A DNA stretch of 64,000 nucleotides from Prevotella intermedia ATCC 25611 = DSM 20706 (GCF_001953955.1 NZ_CP019301.1:512501-576500), one strand, 5' to 3'; numbered from the stretch's first letter, positions 44,059 through 54,959 are shown. Notes: generated from the letters alone by a model not told the origin. A program made the numbers and translations.

Positions 44059-47000
44059 ATGGCATACAATAAGAAAGAAGTCCTGCAAGCCAACACGGAA
44101 GCTATCCGTGTGGTCTTGCGCCTGGAGAAAGAACGCCGCGAAGCCACCGAAGCTGAGAAAAGTATCTTGCGGAACTATCAGGGTTTCGGTGGCTTGAAAT
44201 GTGTACTCAACCGCACAGACAATCCCGATGATATACGCTATTGGAGCAAGTCAGAGCAGAATCTCTTTGAACCTACCCAACAGCTCAAACAGATGATTTA
44301 TCGAGAAGCCGTAGATGCCAACACCGCCAAGCGGTATTGGGAGAGCATCAAGGCAAGCGTACTGACCTCCTTCTATACTGATACTCGTATTGTCACCGCC
44401 ATTGCCGATGCTCTCACTTCTGTAAATGTACCCATACGTCGATGTTTGGATCCTTCGGCTGGCATGGGAGCATTTGCTGAGACCTTTGCAAGGCAAGCGG
44501 GAGTTGTAGATGCAATGGAAAAGGACCTGCTCACTGCCCGCATCAGCCAAGCCCTGCACCCTTATGGCAAAGGTAACATTTTCGTTCACAACGAGCCTTT
44601 TGAAGCCATTGGAGAGCTGGAAGACAAAGACAAATACGACCTTATTACAAGTAATATTCCTTTCGGTGATTTTATGGTCTATGACCGAGAATACAGTAAA
44701 GGTAAGGACACTCTTAAACGTGAGTCCACACGTGCCATTCACAATTACTTCTTCGTGAAAGGTCTGGACTGCATCAAGGAAGGTGGAATTTTGGCATTCA
44801 TCACCTCACAGGGCGTATTAGACAGTCCCCGCAATGAAGCCATACGCCGTTACCTCATGCAGAACAGCCGCCTTATCTCCGCTCTCCGACTGCCATCGGG
44901 TATGTTTTCAGACAATGCAGGAACGGACGTAGGCAGTGACCTCATCGTCCTACAGAAGCAGACTGGTAAAGAAATCAGCAAGGGCATTGAGCAGCAGTTC
45001 GTAGAAACCGTTTCCGTTCCCAAGGAAGAAGGTTCTTCGGTCGTCTTCAAGCATAACTCTCTTTTTGTAGGAGATTGGAAAGACATATCTCATCGCACCA
45101 TTGCCACAGAGCGCATAATGGGTACAGACCCTTATGGAAGACCTACATGGGAGTATCGGTTCACGGGAGGGATTGAGGAAATGGCAGAAAGTCTCCGAAC
45201 ACGGCTCTCCCTTGAAATGGAACAACGTATCGACCGTAAACTATATGAAACAGGTATACCGATGACAGAGGTAGAGCGAGAGGCAGAGGCGGAGAAACAG
45301 CTTCGCAAGTTGGGTATTACCATAATTCGGGAAGAAGAAACAGAGAAGACAAAGACTGAAGACAAGGGTATAAACGATGCCTATAACCTCATGCCCGACA
45401 GTATCAGGAAGCAACTACCAAAACTTTACAGCACGGAAAAGGAACTCATAGGCGATAAGGTTGCCTATGCACGCTATTTCTTCCCTATGGGAGCATACAC
45501 AGCCTACCTTCTGGAATATGATCCTAAGAGCCGCATTGGTTTCGGTGCTGTCACGATGGGTTACGGCTGGGAGCTTGGCAATATGTCCCTTGATGAGATG
45601 GAAGGCGTGAAAGTAAGAGGACTGGGCATAGAGCGCGACCTGTATTTCTCTCCTAAGAAATTACACGAGATAGCCGAACTGGAAGAAATCGTCAGGGGAC
45701 AATATACCAAAGAAGAAGTGGTGGCAGAGAAAATCAAGGAAGAAGTGATAACAAAGGCAGAAACAGAGAATAAGGTTAAGGAGACTGTAACCATTGCTTC
45801 TGAGAACGATACGCAGATAATGGAAAATACCGTTCATAGCGGCGAGACAATTCCATTACAGCCGTCATCATCAGAGTCTGCCCCACAACAATTCGTATCA
45901 GAACAGCCTTCCATGACTATAGAACCTGCTCCCGAAGGCGTACCCGCCTTGACACTTCACCGACAATACGAACAGGAAAGGTCGGAAATCCGTACGGATA
46001 TTGAAGCCCCAAGAGAGATGAACGGACAGACGGTGTTCTTTGACGACGATCATCATCCAGTGGTGGACAACAACATGGAAGACATCGGACAACCGGAGCA
46101 GCTGTCACTGTTTGCCCCGGAAGAATACAGCCTTTGGACAAGAGAGGTCAGCCGTGTGAACAATGAAATCAAGGATAATTCAGGAACTTCACAGGCGCAC
46201 CGTCCTATAACACAAACTGCTCCCCAGAAACCATCGGAGTCCAAGATACAAAAGTCAGTAACCTCTCCTCAACGGCGTACCCGTAGTAGCAGGAAAGCAG
46301 CTTCTTCCTCTTCACGTGAGCCATCCCTTTTCGACTTCATGAACGAAGACGAGGAGCGCAAGCCAAAACCGATAGCGGAAGTCAGAAAGGAGTTTGACGC
46401 TTCCCCACGCCCTTTTCTCTCTTCGCCGGACTCACATCTAAGAGACGGCTCCATTGTCGTGCAGAAAGGGCAGGTGGGGTTTCTTTCTGATCTGAAGCGA
46501 CATCCCACCTTTAACCCGATGGACTTGCCGTATGCGCAGCTTTCCCGTCTAAAAAGCTATATCGAGATACGGGAGTGCTATCATCGTCTCTATGACTACG
46601 AGGCAGAGAACCATGCAGAAGACAGGGAAGACCGCAGCAGGCTCAATCACCTGTATGATGACTATGTTGCACGCTGGGGCTACTTTAACCAGAAGGCGAA
46701 CACTGACATTATCAAGATGGATGCTACAGGCGTGGAAATGCTCTTCTTGGAACGCTCCGAGAACGGCAGGTACATCAAGGCGGACATCTTTGACCATCCA
46801 ACGGCATTTTCCACCACGGAACTGACCGTTGCCGCAGACCCGATGGAGGCATTGGGTGCATCGCTCAACAAGTACGGTACGGTGGAACTTGACTACATGA
46901 GTTCGCTTTTACCTGATATGGAGGAAAGCGACATCATTTCTTCCTTGGAAGGTCGCATCTATTACAATCCCGAAGAGAATGCCTATGAAGTGGCGGACAA

Positions 47001-48837
47001 GTTCATTTCGGGCAATGTAATAGAAAAGGCGGAGCGTATCGAGTCGTGGCTCTTGGACCACCCCGACCACGAAGAGGCAAAGCAGAGCCTTGCTGCCCTG
47101 CGTGCAGCCACGCCAACACCCATTCCTTTTGCAGACCTTGACTTCAATCTCGGTGAACGCTGGATACCTGCTAAAGTCTATGGCAGGTTTGCTTCGGAGT
47201 TTTTCGGGACGGATATTGGTGTATCCTACCATTCCAACATGGACGAGTACAGCATTATCTGCGACCATAAGAATGCCAATATCTGGCACAAGTATGCCGT
47301 ACAGGGAGAGTTCCGCCGCTATGACGGTATCAATCTCCTGAAGCATGCCCTGCACAATACCATTCCCGACATCAACAAGAGCAAGGAAGTGACGGATAAG
47401 GTTACGGGAGAGACCAAGACCATCAAAGTAAGGGACGGACATGCCATACAGATGGCAAATGCCAAGATTGAAGAAATCAGACAGGGCTTTGTCGATTGGC
47501 TCGGACGCACACCAGACACGTTCAAGCAACAACTCTCTGACCGTTATAATCGTCTTTTCAACTGTTTTGTGCGACCCAACTTTGACGGTACGCACCAGAC
47601 GTTTCCCGACCTTGACCTCAGAAGGTTGGGTATTGCCGACCTTTACAAGAGCCAGAAGGATGCCGTGTGGATGCTCAAAACCAATGGTGGCGGCATCTGC
47701 GACCACGAGGTGGGAGCGGGAAAGACACTCATCATGTGTACGGCTGCCTACGAGATGAAACGCTTGGGACTGGCAAACAAACCGATGATTATCGGTCTGA
47801 AAGCAAATGTCTTCGACATTGCCGACACGTTCTGCAAGGCTTATCCCAATGCCAAGGTACTTTATCCGGGCAAAAACGATTTCAGCAAGCAGAACCGCCA
47901 GCGTATTTTTAACGACATCAAGAACAACGACTGGGACTGCATCATCCTCACGCACGAGCAGTTCGGCATGATACCGCAGGCATTGGAGATACAGGAAGCT
48001 ATCCTTCAGAAGGAGATGGACTCCGTGGAGGAAAACCTCGAAGTCCTGCGTATGCAGGGGGCGGAGATTTCCCGTGGAATGCTCAAAGGTTTGGAGAAAC
48101 GCAAGCAGACACTTGAAGCAAAGCTGCAGAACATACAGGACAGCATCGCCGAAAGAAAAGACGATGCCGTGGATTTCAAGATGATGGGTATTGACCACCT
48201 ATTCGTAGATGAGTCGCACCAGTTCAAAAACCTCATGTTCAATACCCGCCACGACCGTGTGTCGGGCTTGGGTAATCCTGATGGCTCACAGCGTGCCTTA
48301 AACATGCTCTTTGCCATTCGCACCATACAGGAGAGATCCGGCAAGGATTTGGGAGCCACTTTCCTTTCAGGAACGACCATCAGCAACTCACTTACGGAGC
48401 TGTATCTGCTTTTCAAATACCTGCGCCCGCAGGCTTTGGAGAAGCAGGGTATCAACAGCTTTGACGCATGGGCAGCGGTCTTTGCCAAGAAATCGACCGA
48501 CTATGAGTTCTCCATCACCAATGAGATTATCCAGAAGGAACGTTATTGTACCTTCATCAAGGTGCCAGAGCTGGCGGCGTTCTATGCGGAGATTTGCGAC
48601 TTTCGCACAGCCAAGGACATCGGTATCGACCGCCCTGAAAAGAATGAGATTCTGCATAACATACCACCGACACCCGAGCAGGAAGTCTTTATCGGCAAAC
48701 TGATGGAGTTTGCCAAGAGTGGCGATGCCACGCTTTTGGGACGAGCACCACTGAGTGAGAGCGAGGAAAGAGCAAAGATGCTGATTGCAACAGACTACGC
48801 CCGCAAAAGATTCAAGATATTTGTATCTTTCAGATAG
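44059..48837 (+). CDS. N6-DNA methylase/SNF2-type helicase, C-terminally truncated
   Basis: A 1,592-residue protein. An N-terminal DNA-methyltransferase region has motif [16 protein letters not shown] and the catalytic NIPF within [15 protein letters not shown] (the NPPY-type motif). Low-complexity linkers follow (about 560-780). A helicase domain shows Walker [12 protein letters not shown] near residue 1218, the DEAH-like VDESHQF near 1383 and [15 protein letters not shown]. The second RecA domain is missing. The frame diverges after LIATDYARK into RFKIFVSFR and stops. The family is usually a few hundred residues longer. The break marks the end of the first element. Confidence 0.85.
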   Translation: MAYNKKEVLQANTEAIRVVLRLEKERREATEAEKSILRNYQGFGGLKCVLNRTDNPDDIRYWSKSEQNLFEPTQQLKQMIYREAVDANTAKRYWESIKASVLTSFYTDTRIVTAIADALTSVNVPIRRCLDPSAGMGAFAETFARQAGVVDAMEKDLLTARISQALHPYGKGNIFVHNEPFEAIGELEDKDKYDLITSNIPFGDFMVYDREYSKGKDTLKRESTRAIHNYFFVKGLDCIKEGGILAFITSQGVLDSPRNEAIRRYLMQNSRLISALRLPSGMFSDNAGTDVGSDLIVLQKQTGKEISKGIEQQFVETVSVPKEEGSSVVFKHNSLFVGDWKDISHRTIATERIMGTDPYGRPTWEYRFTGGIEEMAESLRTRLSLEMEQRIDRKLYETGIPMTEVEREAEAEKQLRKLGITIIREEETEKTKTEDKGINDAYNLMPDSIRKQLPKLYSTEKELIGDKVAYARYFFPMGAYTAYLLEYDPKSRIGFGAVTMGYGWELGNMSLDEMEGVKVRGLGIERDLYFSPKKLHEIAELEEIVRGQYTKEEVVAEKIKEEVITKAETENKVKETVTIASENDTQIMENTVHSGETIPLQPSSSESAPQQFVSEQPSMTIEPAPEGVPALTLHRQYEQERSEIRTDIEAPREMNGQTVFFDDDHHPVVDNNMEDIGQPEQLSLFAPEEYSLWTREVSRVNNEIKDNSGTSQAHRPITQTAPQKPSESKIQKSVTSPQRRTRSSRKAASSSSREPSLFDFMNEDEERKPKPIAEVRKEFDASPRPFLSSPDSHLRDGSIVVQKGQVGFLSDLKRHPTFNPMDLPYAQLSRLKSYIEIRECYHRLYDYEAENHAEDREDRSRLNHLYDDYVARWGYFNQKANTDIIKMDATGVEMLFLERSENGRYIKADIFDHPTAFSTTELTVAADPMEALGASLNKYGTVELDYMSSLLPDMEESDIISSLEGRIYYNPEENAYEVADKFISGNVIEKAERIESWLLDHPDHEEAKQSLAALRAATPTPIPFADLDFNLGERWIPAKVYGRFASEFFGTDIGVSYHSNMDEYSIICDHKNANIWHKYAVQGEFRRYDGINLLKHALHNTIPDINKSKEVTDKVTGETKTIKVRDGHAIQMANAKIEEIRQGFVDWLGRTPDTFKQQLSDRYNRLFNCFVRPNFDGTHQTFPDLDLRRLGIADLYKSQKDAVWMLKTNGGGICDHEVGAGKTLIMCTAAYEMKRLGLANKPMIIGLKANVFDIADTFCKAYPNAKVLYPGKNDFSKQNRQRIFNDIKNNDWDCIILTHEQFGMIPQALEIQEAILQKEMDSVEENLEVLRMQGAEISRGMLKGLEKRKQTLEAKLQNIQDSIAERKDDAVDFKMMGIDHLFVDESHQFKNLMFNTRHDRVSGLGNPDGSQRALNMLFAIRTIQERSGKDLGATFLSGTTISNSLTELYLLFKYLRPQALEKQGINSFDAWAAVFAKKSTDYEFSITNEIIQKERYCTFIKVPELAAFYAEICDFRTAKDIGIDRPEKNEILHNIPPTPEQEVFIGKLMEFAKSGDATLLGRAPLSESEERAKMLIATDYARKRFKIFVSFR

Positions 48838-49164
48838 TCAACAAAATAAGAATAAATAAAGGACAAATGGGTTACGAGATGGAAACGAGTGAGTTACTTT
48901 CCCTTTCTTTATTCTGCATTATTTCAAAGAGCACTTAAATTGATAATGCAAAGATAATATTTTCTGATGAAAACAGTGTGTTTTTAGGAAATAAATTGTA
49001 GATACACCTTAAAATATTCACATCTAATTCTATTGGCACTTATTTATTCAAGTTTTAGTGTTGTTATTATGCTATCAAAAAGGCTCATAATTAATCATTT
49101 TGATGTGTAAAATGAGAAAAGAGTTCTGTCGGTGATGGTACAAAAGGTAAAGATGCAAAAAGAG
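48838..49164. other. junction gap, no gene seen
   Basis: AT-rich sequence after the truncation point at about 48810. No reading frame of note. The composition changes sharply here from GC-richer ICE DNA to AT-rich DNA. Confidence 0.5.
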
Positions 49165-49347
49165 AATGCGTCAAAACTAAAATAGGGGCTGCCCGGTAAT
49201 ACTAATTGTAACTGTTAAATATAAAAGAGCCATATCAAACGCTGCATTCAAGTGCTGATATGACTCTTTCCTCTTTTCATTGTCTTTAAGAGAGGTTTAG
49301 TTTTAGATTGTAAGACTGTGACAGTAATATCTTAGTTTTGACACATC
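49165..49347. mobile_element. MITE-like element or IS remnant
   Basis: About 180 bp bounded by imperfect inverted repeats: GTCAAAACTAAAATA near 49169-49183 and its reverse complement in TATCTTAGTTTTGAC near 49328-49342. Two mismatches occur in about 19 bases. The centre contains the 14-bp stem at 49223-49269. There is no transposase. The arms resemble IS ends. Confidence 0.45.
49223..49269. terminator. hairpin possibly terminating tetR transcription
   Basis: The arms AAAAGAGcCATATCA and TGATATGaCTCTTT pair with one mismatch around an 18-base loop. A T-rich sequence follows on the plus strand (TTCCTCTTTT) and a weaker one on the minus strand. It lies 100 bases after the tetR stop on the minus strand. 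Confidence 0.45.
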
Positions 49348-49370
49348 TGCGATATTATGAAAAGTATTCA

Positions 49371-50075
49371 TTAAATCAGGCACTCTTTTATAATCTCATC
49401 ACTTATTCCTTTTTCCTTAAGACGTTTGGCGATTTCTCTCTTATAATTGACCTGTTCGTGAAAATGGAAAATCATTTTACCAAATGTATCCAAGGCTTTT
49501 TCGATGCGTTGCTGCCCTTGCTCCGTATTCAAGTCAATGTCTGAGAATTTGGAACGCTCTCTGTGAAGGTTGAGGTAATAAATGCCACCGATTATCAGGG
49601 ATGATATGGCGGATATATCAATACCAGTGTCCTTGAATTTCTCCTCATAGATATTGACAAGAGGTAAAGTGTGCATTTCTCTGAGCATGGCCGTACGGAC
49701 TGTGGTCTCATTTCCTTCAGCAATCTCCCAGCGTAACAGTTCCAACATCACTGATTTATCTTGAAGTGCTTTCTGTACATCCTTGAAAATACTGATATAG
49801 CCCAATTCTGAATCTGTAGGAAATTGAACACCAGTGAGCACATCCTTAAACCAATAGTCATACCTCTTAACGAATTCATCATAAAATTTGCTAAGATTGT
49901 CATATCTGTTATAGAACACAAGCGGCTCTATTCTGGCTTTCTTGATAAGCTCTGTCACCAGCATTGATGCAAAGCCTTTTTTCTTAATCAGACTTTCTGC
50001 TGCCTTGATAATGTCTGCCTGTATATCGACGTTTGTCCTTCTGTATCTTTTGGGTTTATTTTCTTCTTCTGCCAT
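49371..50075 (-). CDS. TetR/AcrR family regulator
   Basis: A 234-residue protein. The N-terminal helix-turn-helix is NVDIQADIIKAAESLIKKKG, then FASMLVTELIKKARI and VFYNRYDNLSKFY, as in TetR proteins. The C-terminal ligand-binding half is helical and acidic. The ATG follows the stop of the aminotransferase-like gene with no gap, so the two are cotranscribed. It would repress its own operon and perhaps the divergent peptide cluster; the ligand may relate to the product of that enzyme. Confidence 0.8.
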   Translation of the reverse strand: MAEEENKPKRYRRTNVDIQADIIKAAESLIKKKGFASMLVTELIKKARIEPLVFYNRYDNLSKFYDEFVKRYDYWFKDVLTGVQFPTDSELGYISIFKDVQKALQDKSVMLELLRWEIAEGNETTVRTAMLREMHTLPLVNIYEEKFKDTGIDISAISSLIIGGIYYLNLHRERSKFSDIDLNTEQGQQRIEKALDTFGKMIFHFHEQVNYKREIAKRLKEKGISDEIIKECLI

Positions 50076-51308
50076 CTAAAAAGGAATTGATTTTCTGATT
50101 TCCAAAAGAGCAGTCACTAATTGCTCTAACTGTTCTATCTCGTGAGAAGCCAATACACTAACTCTAAGCCGTGCTTCTTTGGTTCTTACCGCAGGATATG
50201 TGATACCGCTTACAAAGATACATCTTTTTTGTAATTCACGTGCTATTTCATATACTTTTCTATTGTCTCTTACCATAATAGGAAATATGGCTGATACCGA
50301 GCAGCCTATATCAAAGCCTTCCTCTGTCAGTCGTTCGCGCAGATAATTGACATTAGCCCACAACTTCTTGCGAATTTCAGGACATGTCTGTATAAGTTCC
50401 AAAGCCTTTAATGAAGATGCTGCAACCTGTGGAGTCATTGCTGCGGAAAAGACATTACTGTCAGCATAATATCTCAGATACTGAATCAGTTTTTCTGACG
50501 CGGCAACGAAACCACCGACGCACCCGAAGGATTTACTGAAAGTTCCTGTGATAATATCGACCTGTCCCAAGCAATTATAATATTCTGCCGTTCCCCTGCC
50601 GTTTTCCCCCATAACCCCGATGCCGTGAGCGTCATCCATCATAAGAAGACAGTCGTGTTTCTTGCAGACCGCAATGTACTCCGGGAGTTTTGATAAATCT
50701 CCATTCTGGGAATAGACCCCATCAATGATGACCAATCGGGTCTGGTATTTCCCTCTTTCACGTTTAAGGATCATGTCAAGGTAATCGGTATCGTTGTGTC
50801 CGATATGCTTTACGTTTGTCCCAATCAGTCTGCTAGCAGCACTGGTATGGATATAGGAATCAATATATGCAATGTCATTCTTTCCTAAAATTGCACGAAG
50901 CAGTCCCGCATTGGCTCCAAAGCCGGATGAGAAAAGAATGGCATCTTCCTGTCCGACAAATTCCGCAATCCCGCATTCCAACTCCTGATGGATGTCAAGA
51001 TACCCGCCGATAGCTTGGGCGGCACTTGCTCCCGTACCGTACTTCAATACAGCGTTGATGCCTGCCTTTTTCGTATCTGGATTTTGAGACATTCCCAAAT
51101 AATCGTTGGAAATATATGCAGATACCTCACCGTCAAACCCTTCGATTTGCATCGTGGCACTTACTCCCGTTCTTCCCATGACCCAATAGCTCTTGCAGCC
51201 GAACTGATCCATCTGGTCTATATAACTTTGGAAGTTTTGGCTACGTTCAATGACATTCTCGTTAGGAGAAATTTCAAAATCTTTTAATGAAATTAATTTT
51301 GTATCCAT
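50076..51308 (-). CDS. alpha-oxoamine synthase family PLP enzyme (BioF/SPT/CqsA-like)
   Basis: A 410-residue protein of the class II PLP-dependent acyltransferase family. Core motifs are SNDYLGMSQNPDTKKAG, KYGTGASAAQAIGGYLD, the His/Asp region LLMMDDAHGIGVMGENG and the PLP-binding Lys in GTFSKSFGC. Members condense an amino acid with an acyl-CoA (8-amino-7-oxononanoate, 3-ketosphinganine, or the CAI-1 precursor). No other biotin gene is nearby, so a signal or lipid product is as likely. I chose the ATG at 51308; the longer frame to 51377 adds a hydrophobic prefix that does not fit. Confidence 0.85.
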   Translation of the reverse strand: MDTKLISLKDFEISPNENVIERSQNFQSYIDQMDQFGCKSYWVMGRTGVSATMQIEGFDGEVSAYISNDYLGMSQNPDTKKAGINAVLKYGTGASAAQAIGGYLDIHQELECGIAEFVGQEDAILFSSGFGANAGLLRAILGKNDIAYIDSYIHTSAASRLIGTNVKHIGHNDTDYLDMILKRERGKYQTRLVIIDGVYSQNGDLSKLPEYIAVCKKHDCLLMMDDAHGIGVMGENGRGTAEYYNCLGQVDIITGTFSKSFGCVGGFVAASEKLIQYLRYYADSNVFSAAMTPQVAASSLKALELIQTCPEIRKKLWANVNYLRERLTEEGFDIGCSVSAIFPIMVRDNRKVYEIARELQKRCIFVSGITYPAVRTKEARLRVSVLASHEIEQLEQLVTALLEIRKSIPF

Positions 51309-51574
51309 ATAGACTATAAATAATGTGTAAATAGTAAACGATACTACAAATATACCGCAAATACTCATAAAATACATTTTTTTTAAAAATAATACTGATT
51401 TTTCTTGTTATAAACAATATATATATATATATATGCAAAATATAATTAGAATAAAAAAAGAATTGATTAAATGGTTCTATTTTATAGAAAAAATAAAAGC
51501 TTGTTGTTTCGGTTAACAGACTCGGCGAATCAATGAGAATGTATAATATTCGAGTCTATCTAAAAATTAATAGT

Positions 51575-51784
51575 ATGAAAGTATTCAAAAAACAATCCGA
51601 AAACTTATGTTTGCAACCCGAAGATTTGCGTGCAATTCGTGGTGGAAGTGCAGAAAATTTAACAAGTAATAACCTTGCAAGTGAAGCAAGTTTTCCATGC
51701 ACAGTAAGAGAGACAGATGGTTCAACACGCACAAAACAAGTTTCTTCCGTTAAAGAATGCTTAGAGTTTGCAGGAATGGGTTAA
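51575..51784 (+). CDS. double-glycine leader peptide, two-cysteine core
   Basis: A 69-residue precursor. Leader MKVFKKQSENLCLQPEDLRAIRGG (24 aa; written in two parts, MKVFKKQSENLC and LQPEDLRAIRGG) has the double-glycine cut site of C39 exporters. The core (residues 25-69) begins SAENLTSN and carries cysteines at core positions 18 and 38, able to form one disulfide. A longer frame from 51533 has a hydrophilic prefix unlike a leader. It resembles the GG-type natural-product precursors of Bacteroidales. The neighbours that could export it (57556) and oxidise it (52645) are in the next operon. Its activity, as toxin, signal or other, is unknown. Confidence 0.75.
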   Translation: MKVFKKQSENLCLQPEDLRAIRGGSAENLTSNNLASEASFPCTVRETDGSTRTKQVSSVKECLEFAGMG

Positions 51785-51795
51785 TGACAAGGTAA

Positions 51796-51842
51796 CGAAA
51801 ACTGGTCAGTACTAAATTTTGACCAGTTTTCGTGTTTTTTTC
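51796..51842 (+). terminator. strong terminator directly after the peptide gene
   Basis: A 13-bp perfect stem (CGAAAACTGGTCA / TGACCAGTTTTCG) with an 11-base loop, followed by TGTTTTTTTC. The small peptide gene is therefore separated from the operon behind it, which fits strong, separate expression of a precursor. Confidence 0.85.
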
Positions 51843-51856
51843 AATTTATACATTTT

Positions 51857-52648
51857 ATGAAAAAAATATTTATAGTCCTTTTGTTATTTTTTTTCTCACT
51901 TGAATTTGTCAAAGGTCAGACCTCTAAACTTGGATATGAGGTCTCGGACTCTGCAGGGGTTCTTGAACTTGTAAAATGGGAAAGAAAAGATAGTATAGTG
52001 GATTTAACTAAAGAAGATAATTTAAAACAGGTTAAGGCTATAGGAAATTGCTGTTTTGTTTTTAACGATTACATTAAAACGGTCATACTTCCCGAAGGGG
52101 TGGAAATAATCAAAGGAAGAGCTTTTGATACTTGTAAAAATCTACATCATATATATCTGCCAAATTCTCTGAGAATTATTGGACAAAATTCTTTTAATAT
52201 GTGCGAAAATTTACGTTTAGACTCACTGCCCCCAAATCTTAAAAGGATAGAATATGGGGCATTTTGGGATTGTTGCAGGATTACAATTTCAAAAATACCA
52301 AATACTGTTACTTATATAGGGGGTAAGGCATTCACATTGTGTGAAAGCATACAGGAATTGGTATTGCCCGATTCTATCATAGAAATAAAAGAACGCACTT
52401 TTGCAGGTTGTAAAGGATTAAAAAAAATAAAACTTCCCAATTCTCTGCAAACTATAGAGAAATATGCTTTTGCACGTTGTTTAAGTTTGGATGAAATTTC
52501 CTTACCTGCATCTATTCAAAAGATAGGGATACAAGCTTTTATTGGTTGCATTTCATTAAGATTAGTTATCCTACCCCCAAAGGTGGAAGTAGAAAATAAT
52601 GCCTTTGACTTGTGCAAGAATGTTGTAATAAAAGAAATTCAAAAGTGA
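51857..52648 (+). CDS. BspA-like leucine-rich repeat protein
   Basis: A 263-residue secreted protein: signal peptide (MKKIFIVLLLFFFSLEFVKGQ), then about seven BspA-type LRR_5 repeats of about 23 residues (for example AFDTCKNLHHIYLPNSLRII and TFAGCKGLKKIKLPNSLQTI). Such repeats serve surface adhesion or recognition. It is the first gene of the minimal-gap operon after the peptide terminator. The neighbouring gene begins inside its stop codon. Confidence 0.75.
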   Translation: MKKIFIVLLLFFFSLEFVKGQTSKLGYEVSDSAGVLELVKWERKDSIVDLTKEDNLKQVKAIGNCCFVFNDYIKTVILPEGVEIIKGRAFDTCKNLHHIYLPNSLRIIGQNSFNMCENLRLDSLPPNLKRIEYGAFWDCCRITISKIPNTVTYIGGKAFTLCESIQELVLPDSIIEIKERTFAGCKGLKKIKLPNSLQTIEKYAFARCLSLDEISLPASIQKIGIQAFIGCISLRLVILPPKVEVENNAFDLCKNVVIKEIQK

Positions 52649-54138
52649 CATTAATAGCTTATATTCTTAGACTACTGAAAGTACCCTTTACAAATAAGAA
52701 TTTGAGAGGAATTTTTTGGACTCACCCTGATAGGGATAATCTATTAGGGTATGCAAGGATATTATCTTATTATGGGATTAAAATAAATGCAAAAAAAATC
52801 GATAGTTTAGATTCTATAGACAAACAAGAACTTCCATACCTTTCATATTTAACTGACTATAAGTTCGTTTTAATTGAAAATTTTACATACTCAGATGTAT
52901 TAATTCATGATGGTTTTCGTAAAAAGAGGCTATCGCGAACAAAGTTTATAAATCAATGGAACGGAGTTGTATTACAACTAAAAAAAACAGAAACAGCAAT
53001 TGAGCCTTTTTATCAAAAAAACAGGAAACGTGCATTTGAGAAAGTCGTACTTTTTTTTGTTTTCTTTATTTTAACTTTAATTTTAGTAGCAGCGCAACAT
53101 TCAGTTATCTTTTCAATAAAAACGTTAATAAATATTGGAGTAAATATCATAGCATGCCATGCGTCTATTACACTCTTCAATAAGTCTTTTATTCCATTTG
53201 AGAAACCTAATATCTGTTCTATCTTAAATATATTTCAATGTAACTTACCGAAAAAGAATATATTTAAGATAGACTTATCAGATATAGGAATCTCATATTT
53301 TGGAACAGCTATAGTCGTATCACTGCTCTTTCCTACTTTATATCCAGAACTTTCTGTATATTATATTTTAGCAATACCATTTAGTTTATGGAGCATTTTT
53401 TATCAGTGGATATGGATAAAAAAAATATGCCCTTATTGTACAATTATTCAAATATTAGTCTTATTTCTTGCTCTTTATAATTTAGAGTTTACTTTTGGAG
53501 GATGTATAAGATTCATAGATGTTATAGCGATAGCGGTTATTTTTATGTTCTTATTGCTTCTAATAGAAACATTATATAGACCATATTATGAAAATATTGT
53601 TGCCCTCTTTGAGAACACATATAATTTAAATGTCTGTAAAACAAAATTAATAAAGCAAAAGTTAAATGATAAGCGACAAGGACCTATCTATGACGAAGCT
53701 CCTCATGATATTGAACTTGGAATGGAATGTGCCAGTAACAACTTAACCATAGTTATCAATCTACATTGTCACTCTTGTGGAGTTGAATTCATTAAATCTT
53801 ATAATTTATTAAAACTTAGCCGAACTGTTAAAACGAAATTTGTGGTAGCTTGCTGGTCAAAAGAGCAAAAATATGATTTTAGTATTTTATTATCACTTCA
53901 TACTCCTACTCTTCCTATTGATAAACTTATTTTTGATTGGTTTTATTTTGGAAGAGAAAAGTTTATAAAACATTATTGCAAAAAAAATAAGAGCAAAGAT
54001 AGCACAAAAAATTATATAATATTATCACATTATAAATGGTTTAAAAATAATCATATAGGAGAAACTCCTACATATATCCTAAATGGAGAAAAACTTCCAT
54101 CAGGAATAACGATATCAGATATTATTAATGCATGTTAG
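52645..54138 (+). CDS. VKOR/thioredoxin fusion with C39-like N-terminus
   Basis: A 497-residue protein. An N-terminal domain (about 1-115) resembles a peptidase C39-like fold without an obvious catalytic Cys. A vitamin K epoxide reductase domain follows (about 130-300) with its loop cysteine pair (191 and 199) and CPYC at 262-265. A thioredoxin-like domain has CHSC at 375-378. All redox cysteines are present. Such fusions make disulfides in exported proteins. The GTG at 52645 overlaps the previous stop (GTGA) and fits the family N-terminus better than the ATG at 52612. A role in forming the disulfide of the peptide core is inference. Confidence 0.75.
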   Translation: MTLIAYILRLLKVPFTNKNLRGIFWTHPDRDNLLGYARILSYYGIKINAKKIDSLDSIDKQELPYLSYLTDYKFVLIENFTYSDVLIHDGFRKKRLSRTKFINQWNGVVLQLKKTETAIEPFYQKNRKRAFEKVVLFFVFFILTLILVAAQHSVIFSIKTLINIGVNIIACHASITLFNKSFIPFEKPNICSILNIFQCNLPKKNIFKIDLSDIGISYFGTAIVVSLLFPTLYPELSVYYILAIPFSLWSIFYQWIWIKKICPYCTIIQILVLFLALYNLEFTFGGCIRFIDVIAIAVIFMFLLLLIETLYRPYYENIVALFENTYNLNVCKTKLIKQKLNDKRQGPIYDEAPHDIELGMECASNNLTIVINLHCHSCGVEFIKSYNLLKLSRTVKTKFVVACWSKEQKYDFSILLSLHTPTLPIDKLIFDWFYFGREKFIKHYCKKNKSKDSTKNYIILSHYKWFKNNHIGETPTYILNGEKLPSGITISDIINAC

Positions 54139-54140
54139 TT

Positions 54141-54959
54141 ATGAAACAGAATTATTTAGTCCTCTTTTTACTCATTCCTTTACAAGTTTTCGCTCAGAAA
54201 ACAAATAATAATTATGAATGTATTTACGAATACACTGTAAAAACAGCGAATGCCGAAACAGAAACTTTTACAACGATATTGCAGTTTGATGCTATTCACG
54301 CTAAGTTTGTCGACTATGCTACTTTTCAGTTAGACTCTTTGATGCAGACAGGACAAGCAACCGAAGAGCAGGTAAAGAAAGCAGAAGAGCGCGTGGTGAA
54401 AACAGCCTACTACTTTGACCAAACTACCTTTGTAAATGTAGCAGACAAATCAATCTCCGTGTATAGTGTTATCCCTCCAAGTCTTTATTATTATCAAGAG
54501 GGGGTGAACGGTATTTCATGGCAAGTTACCGAAGAGATCGATACTATATGCGGCTATCTATGTAATAAAGCGGTAGGAGAGTATGGCGGACGTACTTGGA
54601 ATGTCTGGTTCTCATCAGAAATTCCATCCCAATTCGGACCTTGGAAGTTTGGTGGATTGCCTGGACTGATAATGTATGCTTGTGATACCGAGAAAATCCA
54701 CCGCTTTAAAGCTATTACGTTTAGACAAGGTACTACGCCAATCACTGCGCCTAAAATATCTAATAGCATTACTACCAGCCGTGAAAAATTTATCAAGGCA
54801 AAAAATCACTTTGAAGAAAACCCGATAGCCAACATCCCTACTGAGAGCATTACGGACATGAGAGTGGAAAAAGGCGACGGTGGAAGCAACTCTGTTTTTA
54901 TCAATGGGGTACAAGTACGCCTACGGACAAATGGCTATGTGCCTTTAGAGATTAAATAA
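54141..54959 (+). CDS. GLPGLI family protein
   Basis: A 272-residue secreted protein: signal peptide (MKQNYLVLFLLIPLQVFAQ) and the family motif GGLPGLIMYA. It is one base pair before the next gene (TAATG overlap), and a longer start at 54132 overlaps the previous gene. GLPGLI proteins are paired with outer-membrane TonB-type barrels in Bacteroidetes, often next to peptide exporters. The function is not known. Confidence 0.85.
   Translation: MKQNYLVLFLLIPLQVFAQKTNNNYECIYEYTVKTANAETETFTTILQFDAIHAKFVDYATFQLDSLMQTGQATEEQVKKAEERVVKTAYYFDQTTFVNVADKSISVYSVIPPSLYYYQEGVNGISWQVTEEIDTICGYLCNKAVGEYGGRTWNVWFSSEIPSQFGPWKFGGLPGLIMYACDTEKIHRFKAITFRQGTTPITAPKISNSITTSREKFIKAKNHFEENPIANIPTESITDMRVEKGDGGSNSVFINGVQVRLRTNGYVPLEIK

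Noticed and set aside
44059..48837. type I restriction enzyme or phage-defence gene
   Set aside because: The N6-methylase/SNF2 layout and its place after topB match the large CTnDOT-type element protein; no specificity or nuclease partner is present.
50076..51377. biotin gene cluster member (bioF)
   Set aside because: No bioA, bioB, bioC or bioD genes are nearby; the TetR partner and peptide locus suggest another product. The exact substrate remains open.
51533..51574. longer start of the peptide precursor
   Set aside because: The 14 extra residues do not look like a leader and the ATG at 51575 gives a leader of normal length for a double-glycine peptide.
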